This document shows, piece after piece, positions 19,005 through 27,595 of a DNA stretch of 64,000 nt; the stretch's first letter is position 1; the number at the start of each line of letters is the position of its first letter. Location of the stretch: NCBI RefSeq assembly GCF_000316645.1, contig NC_019684.1:6087501-6151500 (forward strand). The letters are read 5' to 3'. The stretch is from Nostoc sp. PCC 7524 (GTDB taxonomy: Bacteria; Cyanobacteriota; Cyanobacteriia; Cyanobacteriales; Nostocaceae). The notes beneath the pieces were generated by a model. That model did not search any database. It had not been told where the DNA came from and saw only the letters and a program-made list of their open reading frames with translations. Both the position numbers and the translations under genes were made by a program.

Positions 19005-19119
19005 AAGTAAGTCGGTGCAATAAAACCAAACTATGTGAAGAAAAGTAAATAAGACTCAAACTCTTTCTCCCCCTGCTCCCTGCCTTATTCCAACAATAAT
19101 TGTTTACGCCGACCTACTT
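19005..19119 (+). mobile_element. MITE-like repeat, copy 1 (about 115 bp)
   Basis: Imperfect terminal inverted repeats: AAGTAAGTCGGTG (19005-19017) and the complement of AAGTAGGTCGGCG (19107-19119). The interior (AACTATG, AAGAAAA, CTCAAAC, then a C/T-rich heptamer-like stretch) matches, on the opposite strand, the interior of a second copy at 27265-27393. There is no coding capacity, consistent with a non-autonomous element. It ends 8 bp before the acetyltransferase start. Confidence 0.7.
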
Positions 19120-19127
19120 AATGACTA

Positions 19128-19997
19128 ATGACTAATTTGAGAATATTACAAGCTGGGGATGAAATGTTGCTAGAAGACTTCCTCTTGCAACATACTGACA
19201 CTTCCATGTTTTTGCGCTCAAATTGGCGAACAGCCGGGCTAGTTGATCAAGGTGAAATGTTCCAAGGCATTTATGTAGCCGCAATTGAGGATAACAAGAT
19301 AGTTGCAGTTGCAGCCCATTATTGGAACGGCATGGTAGTTGTGCAAGCACCTGTTCATCTAGAGGAAGTGGTGCAAGCAGTGGTAACAAAATCTGGTAAA
19401 GCCATCTCTGGGATTGCTGGGCCAGCCTTACAAGTTGCGGCTACAAAACAAGCATTAGGACTGGCTAATCGATTAATTCAAAAAGATGAGCGGGAAATTT
19501 TATTTTCACTAGCACTACAAGATTTACACATACCCCCAGCTTTAGCATCGGGAAAGGTGCAATGTCGTTTACCCTATCCAGAAGAGTTAGATTTACTCAC
19601 CGATTGGCGAGTTGCCTATAGTGTGGAAACCTTGGGACAATTAGAAACTGCGGATTTACGAACAACTTCCCGTCAAAGCTTGGAAGCACATCAAGCCATA
19701 GCTAGCCATTGGGTATTAGTAGCAGAGGATACCCCAGTTGCATATTCTGCCTTCAATGGGCGTTTACCTGACATGGTACAAATCGGTGGAGTTTGGACAC
19801 CTCCAGAATTGCGGGGTAGGGGTTACGCTAAATGTGTAGTAGCTGGTTCACTGCTAGAGGCGCAATCGCAAGGTGTTCAACGCGCTATCTTATTCACCAG
19901 TCCAGACAATCTAGCAGCACAAGCAGCATACCGAGGCATTGGCTTTAGTCCTACGGGTGAGGAGTTTGGTTTAGCATTGTTTCAGGAAACTACATGA
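19128..19997 (+). CDS. GNAT-family N-acetyltransferase
   Basis: A 289-residue protein with an N-terminal region of unknown function and a C-terminal GNAT domain (about 160-285). The acetyl-CoA loop is in TPPELRGRGYAKCVVAGSLLE (about 222-242), and LFTSPDNLAAQAAYRGIGFSPTG is the conserved motif B. The substrate cannot be told. ATG at 19128 lies in a short ATGACTA tandem without a strong ribosome site. A MITE-like element abuts it upstream, so its promoter may partly lie inside that element. Confidence 0.85.
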   Translation: MTNLRILQAGDEMLLEDFLLQHTDTSMFLRSNWRTAGLVDQGEMFQGIYVAAIEDNKIVAVAAHYWNGMVVVQAPVHLEEVVQAVVTKSGKAISGIAGPALQVAATKQALGLANRLIQKDEREILFSLALQDLHIPPALASGKVQCRLPYPEELDLLTDWRVAYSVETLGQLETADLRTTSRQSLEAHQAIASHWVLVAEDTPVAYSAFNGRLPDMVQIGGVWTPPELRGRGYAKCVVAGSLLEAQSQGVQRAILFTSPDNLAAQAAYRGIGFSPTGEEFGLALFQETT

Positions 19998-20102
19998 GAA
20001 TCTCTGAAAATTAAAGATTTGCTCAAGTCAGGATAATTGCGATCGCAAACAGGGCATAAATAAAAATAGTTGCTTCTATCGTGGCTATTTTTTAGTTATT
20101 TT

Positions 20103-20834
20103 ATGACCTATTGCCTGAGAATTGCTGATATTCCTGAAAATGAGCGTCCCCGTGAACGGTTAATGACCTATGGCCCCAAAATTCTCGCCACAGCAGAGTT
20201 GATAGCAATTCTTTTAGGCACTGGACAGGGGCCAGGCAAACTTTCAGCCGTTGGTTTAGGGCAATATATTCTACAAGAATTGAGTAAACATCAACGTGAC
20301 CCCTTGGCGGTATTGCGAGAAGTCACACCTGCTGAGTTAATGCAGATCCCTGGAATTGGCCCCGCTAAAGCCACAACTATTTTAGCCGCCATTGAATTAG
20401 GTAAACGTGCTTTTCAATCCCGCCCCTTAGACCGTACACCCATTGATAGCCCCAATGCAGCGGCCGCAGCGTTGAGTCAAGACTTAATGTGGCAAGCACA
20501 AGAACGTTTTGCTGTGCTGTTATTGGATGTAAAAAATCGCTTACTGGGTACACAAGTCATTAGCATTGGGACAGCCACCGAAACCTTAGCCTCTCCCCGT
20601 GAAATTTTTCGGGAAGTCATCCGCCAAGGTGCAACGCAGGCAATAGTAGCCCATAATCACCCTTCAGGAAACTTAGAACCCAGCCCAGAAGATATAGAGT
20701 TAACACGTCAACTTTTAGCAGGGGCGCAATTATTAGGCATACCGTTGCTAGACCATTTAATTTTGGGCAATGGCAATCATCAAAGTTTGCGAGAAATTAC
20801 CACCTTATGGAATGAATACTCCCAAGGGGATTAA
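20103..20834 (+). CDS. radC: RadC-family JAMM/MPN domain protein (DNA repair-associated)
   Basis: 243 residues from ATG ([20 protein letters not shown]); an upstream TTG would add a short hydrophobic string and is less likely. The N-terminal helix-hairpin-helix contains [21 protein letters not shown] (about 83-103). The C-terminal MPN/JAMM domain has the metal motif [14 protein letters not shown] (about 183-196). Despite its name, RadC's role in repair is doubtful in the literature. Normal length. It lies upstream of, and convergent with, the tnpB element. Confidence 0.95.
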   Translation: MTYCLRIADIPENERPRERLMTYGPKILATAELIAILLGTGQGPGKLSAVGLGQYILQELSKHQRDPLAVLREVTPAELMQIPGIGPAKATTILAAIELGKRAFQSRPLDRTPIDSPNAAAAALSQDLMWQAQERFAVLLLDVKNRLLGTQVISIGTATETLASPREIFREVIRQGATQAIVAHNHPSGNLEPSPEDIELTRQLLAGAQLLGIPLLDHLILGNGNHQSLREITTLWNEYSQGD

Positions 20835-20863
20835 TTCAAAGGGTATTTGGAACAAAAACTTCC

Positions 20864-20940
20864 TTGACTACTCCCCGAGCTGAAGCAACGGGGAATCTAA
20901 ACTGTTACAAAAAGCGAGGTTAAAACCGTCGCTTTTTGCG
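20864..20940 (-). ncRNA. Candidate omega RNA / right-end guide RNA of TnpB
   Basis: In TnpB systems a guide RNA overlaps the 3' end of tnpB and extends through the right end. Here the last tnpB codons contain a 10-bp perfect inverted repeat (CAAAAAGCGA 20908-20917 / TCGCTTTTTG 20929-20938), followed by the CCCCG/CGGGG end hairpin. Together they could form the scaffold, with the guide read from bases below about 20863. The 5' limit is not visible. Confidence 0.35.
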
Positions 20941-22201
20941 TTTTACAGTTTTTTTCCCAAAGAAAGATCCTTGGCGGGACGGTCAAAAGCCCCCTAACAA
21001 CCTTGGCTAAATCTAAAATTATATTTAGCTGTGTTGATACTTTAATGAGCATATTGGCACTGGCGTTTAAATCAGCAGAGATTTGTTTACCAGTTGCAGT
21101 GACAAACAAACCACGTTTTACTCGTTTTCCTGAAGATACCCACCCTTCCGGTTTTTCGCAGAACTTAGGTATTGTATCGCCATCTAAAAACGAAGATTGG
21201 CTTGTATAGCTCTCCTCAACTTCATGAAATTTGATGCTGTAGAGTTCACATAGTTGTTTAATCCTCGCTTTTAGCCTTGCAGTTGGTATCTGTACAATAG
21301 TTTGATTATTTCTTCTACCTAATTCAATACTGTCTTTATGGCGTTGATTCCAGCCAAACACTACATTTCCAATCTTGTTTTCTAAACAGTGATTGATGAC
21401 TATTCTGGCGGTTTTATTTACTGCATCCCTTACCTGCCGATTACGTTTTTCTGTGATGTATGCCAGCTTTTTACTCCAAAAACCTTGAGGTTGATTGGTT
21501 TTAAGTCTGGCTACTTCTTTGTTGTACCACTGGTTTAAGCTTTTAACTTTGCGACCATCTACAATTAAGCTAGTTCCCGCATTAGAAATACAAGTTAGCC
21601 AATTGTCGATACCATGATCTATCCCCAATGCTAACGTGTAGTCTAAATCGGGTTTTGATGCTTCTAGCTTGTAGATAAATTCAGCGTAGAAACAACCGTT
21701 ACGGGGCAATATTCGTAATTCTTTGATTTTTAGATAATCTAAATTACTAGGCATTGGTATGGTGAATGAATCAATACCAAACCAAGTTTTTATTAGACTA
21801 CCCAAGGGTATGCGAATTTGCCCGTTAATCAGTTTTAAATGTTGTTTGGGGTAAGCGAGTAGAGTTAAGCCACCTTTCTTTCTGTAGTTAGGTAATCTAG
21901 GTTTTTGTTTTATCTTTCCCTCAAAGTGAGCTTTTCTGAGTTGTTTGAATGATTGAAATGATTCCCCTACTGTGGTTAATACTTGCTGTGCTGCTTGTGA
22001 ATACAACGCCTGAAAGTGTTTATTTTGCTTGTATTCTTTATGCAAGTCAAATTTACTGATGATTTTACCAGTTTTTAGAAATACTTGTCTTGCTAAATAT
22101 ATGCCGCAATTAGTGAGTTTATTTGCTTCACTACAAATAAACTCAAGGGTTGCAGCAAGTTCATTACTTGACTTAATTAAAACTTGCTGGCAACCGTACA
22201 T
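20897..22201 (-). CDS. tnpB: TnpB RNA-guided nuclease-like protein (IS605 OrfB), zinc-finger-less type
   Basis: 434 residues from ATG (MYGCQQVLIKSSNELAATLE). The frame is open a further 420 bp upstream, but that portion is non-conserved and overlaps the neighbouring gene. RuvC catalytic residues can be placed: Asp in LGIDHGIDNW, Glu in FHEVEESYTSQ and Asp in ISADLNASANM. Between the last two, the usual CxxC...CxxC zinc ribbon is absent; the segment GKRVKRGLFVTATGK bridges directly. This form occurs in some cyanobacterial OrfB proteins. TnpB cleaves DNA next to a target-adjacent motif, guided by a right-end RNA, and helps the element persist. No disabling mutation seen. Confidence 0.88.
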   Translation of the reverse strand: MYGCQQVLIKSSNELAATLEFICSEANKLTNCGIYLARQVFLKTGKIISKFDLHKEYKQNKHFQALYSQAAQQVLTTVGESFQSFKQLRKAHFEGKIKQKPRLPNYRKKGGLTLLAYPKQHLKLINGQIRIPLGSLIKTWFGIDSFTIPMPSNLDYLKIKELRILPRNGCFYAEFIYKLEASKPDLDYTLALGIDHGIDNWLTCISNAGTSLIVDGRKVKSLNQWYNKEVARLKTNQPQGFWSKKLAYITEKRNRQVRDAVNKTARIVINHCLENKIGNVVFGWNQRHKDSIELGRRNNQTIVQIPTARLKARIKQLCELYSIKFHEVEESYTSQSSFLDGDTIPKFCEKPEGWVSSGKRVKRGLFVTATGKQISADLNASANMLIKVSTQLNIILDLAKVVRGLLTVPPRIFLWEKNCKTQKATVLTSLFVTV

Positions 22202-22352
22202 TACACCACCACCACAATAGCTGAAATGATTTTTGATTCGCTGATGTAATCGTAATCTCAAATTATTTTTTTGTATATAGATTGTACAGTAAGTTTGTAC
22301 CAAACTCAAGACTATGCCACTGGCGGGATAAATCCCGCTCTTTCGCTTATAT

Positions 22353-22413
22353 CCCCCACTTAAAAGACATATGAGGCACAAAACCAATAAGTTTTGTGCC
22401 TCATACTTGGGGG
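22353..22413. repeat. Long perfect hairpin upstream of tnpB (possible IS left end)
   Basis: TATGAGGCACAAAAC (22370-22384) and its exact complement (22391-22405) enclose a 6-nt loop. Outer CCCCC/GGGGG arms (22353-22357 / 22409-22413) extend it with a 12-nt bulge. The shorter GCGGGATAAATCCCGC palindrome (22323-22338) lies beside it. Such structure fits the left end of an IS200/IS605 element. Confidence 0.6.
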
Positions 22414-22532
22414 CTTTACGCATCACGACTCGTAACTCGATTAGCATTTCTACTGAGTTAGGGGCAAAATTATAGTGGAAGGACTGGTAATCATCAAGTT
22501 CTCGAAAGTGCAGCGAACCGAACAATGGTGCA

Positions 22533-23786
22533 ATGATTAGACCAAACTCTTGGAAAAATCGCCTGAGTGATGTCTGGAACAAGACAGCAGGAGATTTAAT
22601 GCAACGCTTACCTGTAGACAAAGTTGCACAGACAGTAGTGCAATGGTTTAGCGTTAGCGAAACTGAAATTACCGAAATTTTAGATAAAGTCCGTAAAGAA
22701 CTACCAACTACAGAAGCTTTATTGATTGGTAAGCCGCAAGCTGGTAAAAGTTCTATTATTCGGGGATTAACAGGAGTTTCGGCGGAAATTGTCGGTCAAG
22801 GATATCGTCCCCACACACAACACACTGAACGTTATGCTTATCCTTCCAATGAGCTACCCTTACTGATTTTTACAGATACAGTCGGATTGGGAGATATCAA
22901 TCAAGAAACCCAGGCAATTATTCAAGAGTTGGTAGGAGACTTACAACAGGAAACTAAACGCGCCAGAGTCTTAATTTTGACAGTCAAAATTAACGACTTC
23001 GCCACAGATACACTGCGCCAGATTGCTCAACAGTTGCGTCAGCAATATCCAGAAGTTCCCTGTTTACTAGCAGTTACCTGCTTACATGAAATTTATCCTG
23101 CCAGTGTCTCTGATCATCCAGCTTATCCCCCAGACTATGAGGAGTTGAATCGGGCTTATACTGGGATTCAAGAAGCTTTTGCCGGACTGTACGATCGCTC
23201 ACTCTTGATTGACTTTACTTTAGAAGAAGACGGTTATAATCCGGTATTTTATGGTTTAGAAGCACTCAGAGATAATCTAGCAGAATTACTTCCCGAAGCC
23301 GAAGCCCAGGCAATTTATCAGCTATTAGATAAGCAAGCATCTGAAAAACTCGGCAATATCTACCGGGATGTGGGTAGACGTTACACCTTATCATTTGCGC
23401 TGATGGCAGCTACCCTGGCGGCTGTACCCTTACCTTTCGCTACCATGCCCGTATTGACTGCTTTGCAAGTGTCGATGGTGACTCTACTGGGTAAACTCTA
23501 CGGACAGAACTTGTCCCCATCCCAAGCTGGTGGGATCGTGAGTGCGATCGCAGGTGGTTTTTTTGCCCAAGCCATTGGACGGGAGTTAGTGAAATTTATA
23601 CCAGGTTTTGGCAGTGCGATCGCGGCTTCTTGGGCGGCTGCGTATACTTGGTCTTTAGGGGAAACAGCCTGTGTTTACTTTGGTGATTTAATGGGTGGTA
23701 ATAAACCCAATCCCCAAGAAATTCAGTCTGTGATGCAAGAGGCATTTGAGAAAGCAAAAGAACGGTTTAAGGGCATCAAGGGTTAA
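22533..23786 (+). CDS. DUF697 GTPase-like protein with degenerate G4 motif
   Basis: A 417-residue protein with P-loop GKPQAGKSS (about 64-72), G3 DTVGLGD and a C-terminal hydrophobic DUF697 region (about 275-400, Ala/Gly/Leu-rich). Where other members have NKxD this one reads VTCLHEIY, so guanine specificity may be altered or lost. It is related in architecture to the GTPase at 15846-17339 but only distantly similar. Upstream is the tnpB element, which lies within about 120 bp of the start and may have replaced its native promoter. Convergent with the DUF4336 gene (5 bp gap). Confidence 0.85.
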   Translation: MIRPNSWKNRLSDVWNKTAGDLMQRLPVDKVAQTVVQWFSVSETEITEILDKVRKELPTTEALLIGKPQAGKSSIIRGLTGVSAEIVGQGYRPHTQHTERYAYPSNELPLLIFTDTVGLGDINQETQAIIQELVGDLQQETKRARVLILTVKINDFATDTLRQIAQQLRQQYPEVPCLLAVTCLHEIYPASVSDHPAYPPDYEELNRAYTGIQEAFAGLYDRSLLIDFTLEEDGYNPVFYGLEALRDNLAELLPEAEAQAIYQLLDKQASEKLGNIYRDVGRRYTLSFALMAATLAAVPLPFATMPVLTALQVSMVTLLGKLYGQNLSPSQAGGIVSAIAGGFFAQAIGRELVKFIPGFGSAIAASWAAAYTWSLGETACVYFGDLMGGNKPNPQEIQSVMQEAFEKAKERFKGIKG

Positions 23787-23791
23787 TCTGA

Positions 23792-25054
23792 CTAAACTTT
23801 TTCTTTTGGTGGCGGTACAATTCCACGCTGATTTAAACCTTGATCAATCTCTCTGAGAAGTTGAAAATCTTTCTCCGGTAAGGGATAACTATCACTATTA
23901 AATAAACCAGCACTGACAGCAGGTTGTTTTTCTAAAAAAGAGAAAGCTTGGCGAAACTGGCGCGGTTCGGCTTTGATGGGTGCATCAAAATGACAAGGAA
24001 TAATCCATTGAAAATCCCAACTTGCTACTTGATTAGCCCAGTTAATAGTTTCTCTAGGTGCGCGGTTAAGAATCAATGTCTGTAATATAGGTGCGACGAA
24101 TAAACGCCCATCCCCCCGTACAGCCTCAAAAGATCGCAGCCAATCTTGCTGCCATTTGAAGGGAAATAACCCAAAATAAGCTTTATATGACCGTTCTGGG
24201 GCTTTGAGAGCCTCACGGAATACCTCACCCCATCTGGGGACTTCTAACACGCTGGGACGGAAATACAAAGCAAATAAGGTGATACGTTGCCATCCTTTAC
24301 GGCGATTGGCTTGGTTATCTGCAACGACATCCGAGGCTTTGTCTTTGGCATGAAATAGTAAGGCGTAGGGATCTAATTGGACGATCGCCGGCGGATTTTC
24401 TGGTACTGAAATCACAGAATCTGTAACTAATAACGTGTGCGATCGCTTGTGGAAAAATGCCACTTCTGCAAACTTACCAGAGCCAAGATCAATAGTATCT
24501 AATATGGCATAGTCAAATTCGTCGGCGAAGGGTGCTTGACTGCTATCTGCTGGTAGTACGTAAGTGCGTCGAGGAGGTAAACCCAGCCAACTTAATGGTA
24601 AATTTAGCGGAAAACTCCATTGATTAGGAGCTACAAATACCTGTGCTTGGGGAAAACATCTGGCAAAGGGGCCAACAAAGACTTTATGTTCTAAACCGGA
24701 AATCGTAGGCAGAATGATATATTTCACATCTCCATGTTCCGCCACTAATTCATTCATCAACCTAATACATTCGGGAGTCGGCGCAACGGGAGCATATACC
24801 AACAGTCCCCCCGCTTCTAACTTCACAACAGTCATGCGAATGGGAACAATAACGTAGAAAATCCCCTGCATCTGGTCAAAAGTCCAGATTGTGTCTTTAA
24901 TTATTTCTTGACGCAGTGTTCGCCGCTTACCGTAGGGGTAAAGTGGCAAAGTAAACCAAAAAGGCCAGGTAAAGTCTCTCTGACTCAGATTTTCTAAATT
25001 TTCTGTCCGCTCGTCATGCACCACTCCGCGACTGCCTCCCACTTCCCAAGACAC
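23792..25054 (-). CDS. DUF4336 protein (metallo-beta-lactamase-fold-like)
   Basis: A 420-residue protein that I recognise as DUF4336. Conserved core segments include RDFTWPFWFTLPLYPYGKRR, IVPIRMTVVKLEAGGLLVYAPVAPT, DFDYAILDTIDLGS-like text (EFDYAILDTID) and WIIPCHFDAP near the end. The strand pattern resembles a metallo-beta-lactamase fold, but the canonical HxHxDH is not present, so hydrolase activity is doubtful. The start is uncertain: GTG at 25054 gives a non-conserved stretch of about 25 residues before RDFTWPFWF, and no ATG lies in between. Function unknown. Confidence 0.78.
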   Translation of the reverse strand: MSWEVGGSRGVVHDERTENLENLSQRDFTWPFWFTLPLYPYGKRRTLRQEIIKDTIWTFDQMQGIFYVIVPIRMTVVKLEAGGLLVYAPVAPTPECIRLMNELVAEHGDVKYIILPTISGLEHKVFVGPFARCFPQAQVFVAPNQWSFPLNLPLSWLGLPPRRTYVLPADSSQAPFADEFDYAILDTIDLGSGKFAEVAFFHKRSHTLLVTDSVISVPENPPAIVQLDPYALLFHAKDKASDVVADNQANRRKGWQRITLFALYFRPSVLEVPRWGEVFREALKAPERSYKAYFGLFPFKWQQDWLRSFEAVRGDGRLFVAPILQTLILNRAPRETINWANQVASWDFQWIIPCHFDAPIKAEPRQFRQAFSFLEKQPAVSAGLFNSDSYPLPEKDFQLLREIDQGLNQRGIVPPPKEKV

Positions 25055-25136
25055 AAACTATTTTTATTTGAACTCCAAACCCTGGAGTTTAGCAAATATT
25101 TTGGTATCTTTGGTGATGAAACATCTCCTAAAAAAT

Positions 25137-25165
25137 GTAGAGACGTAGTAGTGTTACGTCTCTAC
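25137..25165. repeat. GTAGAGACGTA inverted repeat
   Basis: An 11-bp perfect stem (GTAGAGACGTA / TACGTCTCTAC) with a 7-nt loop, in the 258-bp spacer upstream of the DUF4336 gene. A related TTTGTAGAGACG hairpin is at 51689-51726, so this is a dispersed genome repeat rather than a dedicated terminator. Confidence 0.75.
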
Positions 25166-25269
25166 TATCGTTTTCTTGGGGAATAGCGATCGCAATTAAT
25201 GGTATGAGATATGCCAGTCACCAAATAGATTAGGACATCGAGTAATCATAAAACCGTTAAACGAACACG

Positions 25270-25303
25270 CTGTCACCTGTCACCTGTCACCTGTCACCTG
25301 TCC
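25270..25303. repeat. Heptamer tract (CTGTCAC)n
   Basis: Between four and five perfect CTGTCAC units end about 10 bp beyond the stop codon of the GGDEF-EAL gene. This is the same unit, in the same position relative to a minus-strand stop, as the tract at 14001-14046. Confidence 0.9.
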
Positions 25304-25312
25304 CCAGCCATA

Positions 25313-27025
25313 TCACGCTGCGACTGGCTGCATTTTCTGACAACTTTGTTGTAACAACTCCGTGATTTGCTCAACAGGAATAGGACGACTAAAGTAAAAT
25401 CCCTGTCCTTCTTGGCATCCACGCTGTTGTAGATACTCAAGTTGTTCGGGAGTTTCCACTCCCTCGGCTGTGATTTTCAACTGGAGACTCTTGGCTAAAG
25501 CAATGATGGCATCAGTCACAGCAGCACTATCAATATTAGATACCACATTCTGCACAAAGGAACGATCAATTTTCAGCATATTCACAGGAAAGCGTTGCAG
25601 ATAGTTGAGCGAAGAATAACCAGTACCAAAATCATCTAAGGCAAGCCATACGCCTAATTTTCGCAACTGGTTTAAGGTTTCTACAGAACGATGAATGTCT
25701 GTCATCAAGAAACTTTCTGTTACTTCCAGTTCTAAGTATGATGGCTGTAAACCAGTCTCTTGAAGAATTTGACTGACAAGTTCTACTAAATCTGCTTGCT
25801 CAAATTGTCGAGCTGACAGATTTACCGACATCCGCATGGGTGGAAGTCCAGCCAGTTGCCAAGCACGATTTTGAGCGCAAGCAGTTCGCAACACCCATTC
25901 CCCAATCTGTACAATTAAGCCATTAGCTTCTGCAATAGGAATAAATTCGGCTGGAGACACTAAACCGCGTGTGGGATGTTGCCAACGCACCAACGCCTCA
26001 ACTGCTTTGATGTTGCCACTATCTAAATCAATCAGAGGTTGGTAATAAACCAGCATTTCGTTGCGTTCTAATGCCCCATATAATTCATTTTCTAGTACCA
26101 ATCGCTCTTGCAGTTGGGCATTAATTTCTGGGGAATAAAATAGGGATTGGCTACGTCCTTGCTGCTTGGCTTGATACAAAGCTATGTGAGCCTGTTGTAA
26201 GAGTTGCTCGGCGTTATTGCCATGATCGAGTTGATTGAGTGTAATGCCGATGCTAGCTGTGATATGAATTTGGCTGCCTTGGATAGAGAAGGGTTTAGCT
26301 AGTGTACTTAGTATGAGTTGGGAGAGTTTGATGATGCTTTCCAAGGAATGTATCTCTGTACGAGCGATCGCAAATTCATCTCCATGCAAATGCGCCAGGA
26401 TATCTGTTGGTGCTATGCAACTATGCAAACGCTTGGCTACTGCTCTTAACAGTAAGCTAGATTGCTCAGGATTGAGAGCATGACTCACATCTGTGAAATC
26501 ATCAATACCCAAAACGATGACAGCTATGAGCTTTTGACTATTTTGCGATGAGTATAGACTTTGTTTGAGGCGATCGCTCAATAGCTCTCGATTGGGTAAT
26601 CCTGTGAGTTTGTCGTAATTGCTGATTTGGTCAATTAACTCATCTAATTGCTGTAGAGTTTGTGCGGTATCAGCCATTAGCGTACCCGCTTCATCAATAA
26701 ATTCTGTTGGCAGATTGGGTACAGTTTTCGTGTCGAGATAATCTTGTAGAGCTTTTGATGTCAAATTGACTGGCGCAAGGAGGTGATGCAGTGCATAGAG
26801 TGTAGCAGCCGTACCTATTAACGTAGCTATCAAAGCAATGACTAAAACTCGAATCGCTATTTCCCAAGAATAGGAGTTAGAAATGACAAAACTGAACAGT
26901 AAAGTTAACAGTGGGATGTGAGTACCTAGAAAAGCTACCGACATAATTTTGGCGGTATAACTTTTCTGTAGCCAGCGAAAATTAGCCAAAGATGAGTATA
27001 GGTAAAGTGTTTGATTCATCTGCAT
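25313..27025 (-). CDS. Membrane GGDEF-EAL protein (c-di-GMP metabolism)
   Basis: 570 residues. Two N-terminal transmembrane helices (about 27-48 and 55-78) precede a HAMP-like linker (about 80-130). The GGDEF domain (about 135-295) has HGDEF in the active loop (about 211-215) instead of GGDEF, which often weakens or abolishes cyclase activity. The EAL domain (about 310-560) keeps EALVRW (about 338), [22 protein letters not shown] and ITAEGVE, so phosphodiesterase activity is likely. The periplasmic part is minimal, so any input is probably membrane or HAMP-mediated. No adjacent partner. Confidence 0.92.
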   Translation of the reverse strand: MQMNQTLYLYSSLANFRWLQKSYTAKIMSVAFLGTHIPLLTLLFSFVISNSYSWEIAIRVLVIALIATLIGTAATLYALHHLLAPVNLTSKALQDYLDTKTVPNLPTEFIDEAGTLMADTAQTLQQLDELIDQISNYDKLTGLPNRELLSDRLKQSLYSSQNSQKLIAVIVLGIDDFTDVSHALNPEQSSLLLRAVAKRLHSCIAPTDILAHLHGDEFAIARTEIHSLESIIKLSQLILSTLAKPFSIQGSQIHITASIGITLNQLDHGNNAEQLLQQAHIALYQAKQQGRSQSLFYSPEINAQLQERLVLENELYGALERNEMLVYYQPLIDLDSGNIKAVEALVRWQHPTRGLVSPAEFIPIAEANGLIVQIGEWVLRTACAQNRAWQLAGLPPMRMSVNLSARQFEQADLVELVSQILQETGLQPSYLELEVTESFLMTDIHRSVETLNQLRKLGVWLALDDFGTGYSSLNYLQRFPVNMLKIDRSFVQNVVSNIDSAAVTDAIIALAKSLQLKITAEGVETPEQLEYLQQRGCQEGQGFYFSRPIPVEQITELLQQSCQKMQPVAA

Positions 27026-27595
27026 AGATTTTTGACAGTGCTTGATATTTAGCTGGCTATCCCTTGCAACGATTATTCAGGGAATAGGAAACGCACTACC
27101 ATCAATAGGGAGTAACCCTTTTTTGTCACTCTAGGAAGAGGTTTAATAGAATTTAGGGTTAAGAGTTCCCTACTTCGATGAGCAGGTTTCTGTTCCACCA
27201 GCCAGTAGACGCAAATCAATATCAGGTCATATATTATCTTGCCCAATATGACCGTCTACATTATAAGTAGCTCAGTGTTAAAAATTATCGCTATGGCAAG
27301 GCAGGAGGCAGGAGGCAGGAGGCAGGAGGGAAGAGGGTTTGAGCCTAGTTTATTTTTCTTAACATAGTTGTGTTTTTTCCCACCGACTTACTTAGATATT
27401 GAGTTATAGTTTCTATAAAGCCTGGCTTATAGCCAGTTATTATCTTAAAATTTATCTGTGTATAAATGCCGAAAAAATTATGAAATTTTTGTAAATTAAA
27501 TAACTATATTTTGTTTGTTGCTAAGTGCAAGGATAAATTTGTCTCACGCACAGACGCTTCAGACTCAGAGAGTCAGAGTTTGAGAGATGTCTAAT
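27026..27595. other. 570-bp intergenic region holding MITE-like copy 2
   Basis: Contains the MITE-like repeat at 27265-27393 with its GGAGGCA heptamers. The remainder is AT-rich upstream DNA of the GGDEF-EAL gene and downstream DNA of the HAD gene; I see no further gene. Confidence 0.6.
27265..27393 (-). mobile_element. MITE-like repeat, copy 2 (about 129 bp)
   Basis: Ends are AAGTAGCTCAGTG (27265-27277) and CACCGACTTACTT (27381-27393). Read on the minus strand, the interior follows copy 1 (19005-19119) block by block (AAGTAAGTCGGTG, AACTATGT, AAGAAAA, CTCAAAC) and then carries four GGAGGCA heptamers where copy 1 has a C/T-rich stretch. The left terminus has diverged more than the right. Confidence 0.65.

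Larger units (their letters stand above)
20863..22413 (-). mobile_element. IS200/IS605-type element carrying only tnpB
   Basis: A tnpB gene (20897-22201) flanked by potential end hairpins and no tnpA. The right end, downstream of the stop, has CCCCG/CGGGG (20873-20877 and 20889-20893) followed on the minus strand by GAGTAGTCAAG, similar to the TCAA-type cleavage ends of this family. About 150 bp upstream of tnpB is a strong hairpin (22353-22413) that may be the left end. Such elements move only if TnpA is supplied in trans. Boundaries are estimates. It sits between radC and a GTPase gene and does not appear to break either. Confidence 0.65.

Noticed and set aside
22202..22621. 140-codon upstream extension of tnpB
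   Set aside because: TnpB family proteins start near MYGCQQVLIKSS; the extension crosses the left-end hairpin and the start of the adjacent GTPase gene.
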